Assembly (NCBI RefSeq): GCF_000522985.1
Contig: NZ_CP007128.1
Location: 868,001 to 932,000, forward strand
Direction of reading: 5' to 3'
DNA from: Gemmatirosa kalamazoonensis
Lineage (GTDB): Bacteria; Gemmatimonadota; Gemmatimonadetes; Gemmatimonadales; Gemmatimonadaceae
Length of the DNA: 64,000 nucleotides
Shown here: positions 59,930 through 64,000 of the stretch, piece by piece
How the letters are laid out: every line of letters starts with the position of its first letter
Position numbering within the stretch: position 1 is the stretch's first letter
Notes under the pieces: model-generated
What the model saw: only the letters and a program-made list of their open reading frames with translations
Database searches by the model: none
What the model was told of the DNA's origin: nothing
Translations under genes and position numbers: made by a program

Positions 59930-61350
59930 CACTTGGACTCCATGATGTAGTGGCCGCCGTCGGGGCTCACCGCGACGGGGGTGCTGGCCTCGGCCTTCGC
60001 CGCCAGCTCGCGCTTGCCCTGCGGCACCACGCTCAGCACGACGCGGCCGGCGCCGAGGTACTTGTTCGCCACGCGCTGCACGTCGGCCGCGGTGACGGCC
60101 TTCAGCGCGGCGTACTCCTGCTGGAAGTAGCCCGGATCGCCGTGGAACACGGCGCCCGAGTTCAGGATCTCCGCCTTGCCGAGGTTCGACTGCAGCCCGT
60201 TCACGAAGCCGAACTCGAGCCCCGCCTTCGCCTTCGCGATCTCCTCGGCGGTCGGGCCCTCGCGCTTCAGCCGCTCCAGCACCGAGTCCGTCGTCGCCTC
60301 GAGCTCGGCCAGCGTGTGCCCGGGACGCGGCGTGGCGAGGACGAAGAACGCGCCGGCGTTCTCGTTCGTGTTCTGCCCCGCGTTCACGCTCGCCGCCGAC
60401 TGGCGGTCGTAGACGAGCGCCTTCGTGAGACGCGCCGTGCGCGACGACGTCAGCACCTCGCCGAGCAGGTCGAGCGCGTGGCGATCGGGGCCGGTCTCGC
60501 CGACGCTCGGCCACGCGACGTAGAGGCGCGGCACCTGCACGCGGTCCTCGTACACGAGCCGCTTCTCGTTAGGCATCGTGACCGCCGGCACGCTCGGGCG
60601 CGTGATCGCGGCGCCGCGCGGCAGGTCGCTGAAGTACTTCCGCACCCACGCCTTCGCCTGCGCGGGATCGAAGTCCCCGACGATGGCGAGCGTCGCGTTC
60701 GACGGCGCGTAGTAGAGGCGGAAGAAGTTCTTCACGTCCTCCACCGTCGCCTGCTTCAGGTCCGACATGTAGCCGACCACCGGCCACGAGTACGGATTCG
60801 CCGCCGGCACCATCGCCGCGGTGACGATCTCGAACGCGCGCCCGTACGGCTGGTTGTCGGTGCGCTGCCGCCGCTCGTTCTGCACGATGTCGCGCTGCGC
60901 GCTGAACTTCGCCTCGTCGAGCTTGTCGAGGAGGAAGCCCATGCGGTCGGCCTCCATCCACAGCGCGCTCTCGAGGTAGTTCGACGGCACGTTCTCGTAG
61001 TAGTTCGTGCGGTCCTCGGTCGTCGAGCCGTTGTTGTCGCCGCCGACGCCTTCCGTGAGGCGGTCGTGCAGGCCGTAGGGCACGTGGCCGCTGCCGGTGA
61101 ACATCACGTGCTCGAACATGTGCGCGAATCCGGTGCGCCCGGGCACCTCGTTCTTCGAGCCGACGTGGTACCATACGTCGACCGTCACGCGCGGTGTGCT
61201 GTGGTCGGGGGCGAGCAGGACCTGGAGCCCGTTCGGGAGGGTCATCCGCTCGTTCGGGATGCTGATCGCCGTCGCCTGGGCGGAGAGCGGGGGCGCGACC
61301 GCGACGGCGAGCGCCAGGGCGGTCGGACGCAGAAGGCTGGTGAGACGCAT
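59929..61350 (-). CDS. M16 zinc peptidase, catalytic subunit (second pair)
   Basis: The 473-residue secreted peptidase (signal peptide about 1-25) has the motif HMFEH (77-81) with the distal Glu in SALWMEADRMGF, and the second lobe GETGPDRHALDLLGEVL. Like 6096-7490 it is first in a two-gene unit with an inactive M16 partner. The two pairs are diverged but of the same kind, so they may form two different periplasmic heterodimers. Confidence 0.94.
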   Translation of the reverse strand: MRLTSLLRPTALALAVAVAPPLSAQATAISIPNERMTLPNGLQVLLAPDHSTPRVTVDVWYHVGSKNEVPGRTGFAHMFEHVMFTGSGHVPYGLHDRLTEGVGGDNNGSTTEDRTNYYENVPSNYLESALWMEADRMGFLLDKLDEAKFSAQRDIVQNERRQRTDNQPYGRAFEIVTAAMVPAANPYSWPVVGYMSDLKQATVEDVKNFFRLYYAPSNATLAIVGDFDPAQAKAWVRKYFSDLPRGAAITRPSVPAVTMPNEKRLVYEDRVQVPRLYVAWPSVGETGPDRHALDLLGEVLTSSRTARLTKALVYDRQSAASVNAGQNTNENAGAFFVLATPRPGHTLAELEATTDSVLERLKREGPTAEEIAKAKAGLEFGFVNGLQSNLGKAEILNSGAVFHGDPGYFQQEYAALKAVTAADVQRVANKYLGAGRVVLSVVPQGKRELAAKAEASTPVAVSPDGGHYIMESK

Positions 61351-61417
61351 GTGCTGCTGCTGGTGGAAAAGGGGGAGCCTCTATGATGGCTCGGCCGGGC
61401 ATTTTACGCGAGCGGAA

Positions 61418-62602
61418 TCACCCGCGCGCGCCCACGGCTGCCCGGAGCACGTCGCCCAGTTCGACATCGGTCAGCACGACGGGGTTGCCCTGCATGCTGC
61501 TCGCCCGTCGCGCCTGGGCCACCACCTCGGGCACGTCCGACGGCGCCACGCCGTAGGCGGCGAGCGGCGGGATGCCTAACGCGTCGGCGAGATCGGCGAG
61601 CCACGCCGCGGCGTCGTCCGCTCGCGCGCCCGGGTCGCCGGTGAGGAGCCGCGCCGCTTCGTCATACCGCGCCAACGCGTCGTGGGTCCCGGCGCGCGTC
61701 TCGTCACGCCGCAGTGCATTCACGTTCGCGCGCACCACCGGCGCGAGCAGCCGCGCGCACGCCACCCCGTGCGGCAGCGGGAACATCCCGCCGAGCGGCG
61801 CGGCGAAGCCGTGCACCGCGCCGAGCTTCGCGTTCGCGAGCGCGAGCCCGCCGCACAGGCTCGCCACCGCCATGTCCCGCCGCGCCGCCACGTCGGCGCC
61901 GTCCGCCACCGCGCGCCGCAGGGCGCCCGCCGCGCGGCGCAGCCCCTCGCGCGCCACGGCGTCGGTGAGCGGCGTCGCGTGCGGGGTGACGAACGGCTCC
62001 AGGCACTGCGCCAGCGCGTCGAGCCCCGTGCTCGCCGTGACGTCGGGGGGCACCGTGTACGTCAGCTCGGGATCGACGAGCGCCACGGCGGGGAGCATGA
62101 GCGGGCTGCGCAGGCTCACCTTCACGCGTGCCGACTCGACGAGCAGCACTGCGTTGCGCGTCACCTCCGCGCCGGTGCCCGCCGTCGTCGGGATCGCGAC
62201 GAACGGCGCCGCGCGCTCGGCGAGCGGCGTGCCGCGCCCCACCACCTCGAGATAGTCGAGCGGCTCGCCGGGGTTCGTGAGCAGCGCGGAGACCGCCTTC
62301 CCCGCGTCGATCACGCTGCCGCCGCCGAGCGCCACGACGACGTCGCACCGCGCGCGCCGCGCGAGCGCGACGCCTTCCTCGACGAGCGCGGTCGTCGGCT
62401 CGCCGGGGACGCGGAGCAGCGCGGCGGGCTCGACGCCGGCCGCGCGCAGCAGCGCGACGAGCGGGGCCGCGCGCCCGCTCGATCCCTCGACGACGAGCGC
62501 GCGGGTGCCTAACGACGCGACGATCCCCCCGGCCTGCGCGAGCGTCCCCTCGCCGAAGACGATGCGCGGCGGCGAGGTGAACTCGAACGGGCGCGCGCTC
62601 AC
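61418..62602 (-). CDS. Iron-type alcohol dehydrogenase, maleylacetate-reductase-like
   Basis: The 394-residue cytoplasmic enzyme has the group III ADH pattern: [19 protein letters not shown] for NAD(P), [17 protein letters not shown], and the metal His region [20 protein letters not shown]. Length and the [15 protein letters not shown] start suit maleylacetate reductase or hydroxyacid-oxoacid transhydrogenase-like proteins. It starts with GTG 62602, overlapping the stop of the ABM gene (GTGA), so the two are coupled and probably act on the same aromatic or quinol substrate. Confidence 0.9.
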   Translation of the reverse strand: MSARPFEFTSPPRIVFGEGTLAQAGGIVASLGTRALVVEGSSGRAAPLVALLRAAGVEPAALLRVPGEPTTALVEEGVALARRARCDVVVALGGGSVIDAGKAVSALLTNPGEPLDYLEVVGRGTPLAERAAPFVAIPTTAGTGAEVTRNAVLLVESARVKVSLRSPLMLPAVALVDPELTYTVPPDVTASTGLDALAQCLEPFVTPHATPLTDAVAREGLRRAAGALRRAVADGADVAARRDMAVASLCGGLALANAKLGAVHGFAAPLGGMFPLPHGVACARLLAPVVRANVNALRRDETRAGTHDALARYDEAARLLTGDPGARADDAAAWLADLADALGIPPLAAYGVAPSDVPEVVAQARRASSMQGNPVVLTDVELGDVLRAAVGARG

Positions 62603-62913
62603 GGCATGGCCCACCGCGCGTCGTCGGGGAACACCGGCTCGAACTTCACGCTCCGCCGGGGCTCGGCCATCAGCGGCTCCACGGCGTCGCGCCACGCGGC
62701 GTAGTGCGCCGTCTCCTTGTGGCGCGCCGGGTCGTCGGCGGTGCGGTAGATCTCCTGCAGCACGAACCGCGTCGGGTCGTCGGTCTGGCGGATCACGTCG
62801 AAGCGCACGACGCCGGGCTCGCGCACGGAGCTGCGCGCGTTCTCGAGCGAGGCGGCGGCGAACGCATCGATCGCGTCGGCCTTCACGCGGACGTGAACGT
62901 GGACGATGAGCAT
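62599..62913 (-). CDS. ABM-domain putative quinol monooxygenase
   Basis: The 104-residue protein has the dimeric alpha/beta ABM fold: [45 protein letters not shown] and [14 protein letters not shown]. It oxidises small quinol-like compounds or detoxifies reactive aldehydes. It lies upstream of and coupled to the iron-type dehydrogenase, a pairing also expected in aromatic degradation. Confidence 0.92.
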   Translation of the reverse strand: MLIVHVHVRVKADAIDAFAAASLENARSSVREPGVVRFDVIRQTDDPTRFVLQEIYRTADDPARHKETAHYAAWRDAVEPLMAEPRRSVKFEPVFPDDARWAMP

Positions 62914-62979
62914 GGGATGCGGGGCTGGGGCTCGGGCGGTTCCTCCACAGATTACACCGCGCCTCAGCGGGCCGTGACC

Positions 62980-63360
62980 CTACGGCGTCTTCTTCGCCGC
63001 CTTCCGCTCGGCCTTCTCCGCCTTGGCCTCGGCCTTCTCCTTCGCCGCGGTCTCGTGCTCGCGGCCGACCACGGCGCCGGTCACCGCGTCGACGTTCACC
63101 TCCTCGAAGCCCGACTTGCCCGGCACCTTGAGGTCGAACGAGTAGATCAGCTTTCCGTTCTCCTCCTCGAGCTCGGCCGAGCGGATCTTTCCGTTAGGCA
63201 CCTGCGCCCGCGCGATCTTCTTCGCCGAGTCGCCGCGGATCTTCGCGCGCGCCTTCAGCGCGGCGGAGCCGGTGATCGGCTGCGCGGGTGCGGTCTGCGC
63301 GCCGACGGCGAGCAGCGCCGCGGCGAGGGCGATCGGGAGCGTGCGATGAGCGCGTCGCAT
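62980..63360 (-). CDS. PepSY-domain secreted small protein
   Basis: The 126-residue protein has a signal peptide (about 1-26) and a PepSY-like unit (KIARAQVPNGKIRSAELEEENGKL followed by YSFDLKVPG and VDAVTGAVVGRE), then a charged Lys/Ala/Glu tail. PepSY modules inhibit peptidases or bind periplasmic partners. Close to the next, incomplete gene (10 bp). Confidence 0.88.
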   Translation of the reverse strand: MRRAHRTLPIALAAALLAVGAQTAPAQPITGSAALKARAKIRGDSAKKIARAQVPNGKIRSAELEEENGKLIYSFDLKVPGKSGFEEVNVDAVTGAVVGREHETAAKEKAEAKAEKAERKAAKKTP

Positions 63361-63370
63361 GTGAGCCTCC

Positions 63371-64000
63371 TCAGTGTCTGATCACGAAGAACCAGCCCGC
63401 CACGACGGGCCCGCGCGCCGGACGCTCGCCGGGGCCCGGCGGAGCACCCGCCGGCGCCGGGCCGTACTCCGGCTGGAACAGGTACGCCACGTGCCTAACG
63501 GCATCCACGGCGATCGTCTTCGCGCCCGGCATCGTCGGCACCGTCGCGACGACCGTGTACGCGTCGGGGCCGTCCTGGCGCGCGACGGTCACGTTGCCCG
63601 ATCGGCCGGCGGGGATGTACAGCAGCTTCTCCGACGGGTCCCAGCCTAACGCGTCGACGCCGTCGCCGTTCGTGATCGTGGCGACGACCCTGCCGCTCGC
63701 GGGATCGACGACGACGGAGCTCTTGCCGCAGCCCGACAGGACGCGGTCGGTCGCGGCGTCGTACGCGATCCCGGTCGGCCCCTCGCACGGCGCGAGCGGC
63801 CACGACGCGGTCGCTTTCATCGTCTTCAGGTCGACGACCTGGATCGTGCTCTTTCCCTCGTTGTTGACGAACAGCCGGCCGCGGCCGTCGGTGGCGGCGC
63901 CTTCCGGCGCGTCGTCCTCGAGCTCCGCCGCGCCGACCACCTCGCCCGTGTTCGGATCGACGATCGTGACGGTGCCGATCGGACGGCTGTGATTCGTGAG
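63371..64000 (-). CDS. YVTN/YncE-like beta-propeller protein, 3' part
   Basis: The frame runs off the right edge; the start is not visible and 209 codons are present. It contains propeller-blade units of the YVTN type (GRLFVNNEGKSTIQVVDLKT, TGIAYDAATDRVLSGCGKSS, ALGWDPSEKLLYIPAGRSG) and ends in FVIRH. Such proteins are usually exported and their role is unknown. It probably leads the transcript that includes the PepSY gene. Confidence 0.88.
   Translation of the reverse strand, partial: LTNHSRPIGTVTIVDPNTGEVVGAAELEDDAPEGAATDGRGRLFVNNEGKSTIQVVDLKTMKATASWPLAPCEGPTGIAYDAATDRVLSGCGKSSVVVDPASGRVVATITNGDGVDALGWDPSEKLLYIPAGRSGNVTVARQDGPDAYTVVATVPTMPGAKTIAVDAVRHVAYLFQPEYGPAPAGAPPGPGERPARGPVVAGWFFVIRH

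Noticed and set aside
1-64000. tRNA, rRNA, transposase, integrase or phage genes
   Set aside because: I scanned for their motifs and saw none, so mobility of the repeats is not explained by an enzyme in the window.

Overview
The window is very GC-rich, gene-dense bacterial chromosome (I estimate about 70% GC). I see no rRNA, tRNA, transposase, phage or CRISPR genes. The gene content resembles Gemmatimonadota of the Gemmatirosa or Roseisolibacter type: many secreted peptidases and esterases, paired M16 peptidases, a TolB-like propeller fused to an enzyme, a FecI/FecR/TonB-receptor set and a serine palmitoyltransferase. The phylum is inferred from style only; no marker gene is present.

Layout. 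1-6 kb: end of zwf with pgl (oxidative pentose phosphate), two secreted hydrolases and a small acidic protein. 4.7-11.7 kb: a secreted M16 peptidase pair, a GGDEF-EAL protein and an M28 peptidase lipoprotein. 11.7-16.2 kb: an FMN reductase and a MarR regulator with matching operators, a NodB deacetylase coupled to a YbhN-like membrane protein, and a YpfJ-like metalloprotease. 16.2-23.3 kb: a GT4 glycosyltransferase, an HD / MOSC / msrA operon, a HEAT-cyclophilin fusion and an HEXXH protein. 23.3-27.2 kb: a LytS/LytTR pair and a double-PAS histidine kinase. 27.4-34.2 kb: a tannase-like esterase, a Ser/Thr kinase, an S9 peptidase, a PP2C phosphatase and a RHH-PIN toxin-antitoxin pair. 34.4-41.8 kb: a propeller-gamma-glutamyltransferase fusion, a GxxExxY protein, a subtilisin with three PKD domains, ogt and a second GT4 enzyme. 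42-45.4 kb: serine palmitoyltransferase coupled to a GNAT-fold protein, with a divergent PAP2 membrane protein; this is a candidate sphingolipid locus. 45.4-53.7 kb: hydrolases, a PaiB-like protein, the ECF sigma/FecR/TonB-receptor system and an ornithine cyclodeaminase homologue. 53.8-64 kb: two DinB proteins, an M20 peptidase, a second M16 pair, an ABM monooxygenase coupled to an iron-type alcohol dehydrogenase, a PepSY protein and the end of a beta-propeller protein.

Three genome-scale signals stand out. First, 14 sites, mostly between genes, carry hairpins built from short tandem repeats in opposite orientation. They fall into several families; two families have near-identical copies tens of kilobases apart, and one copy lies in frame inside the gamma-glutamyltransferase gene. 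Second, the word CGTTAGGC/GCCTAACG occurs about once per kilobase on both strands, roughly ten times the composition expectation. Third, two genes are broken at long G tracts, each one base short: a TonB-dependent receptor and a small acidic protein.
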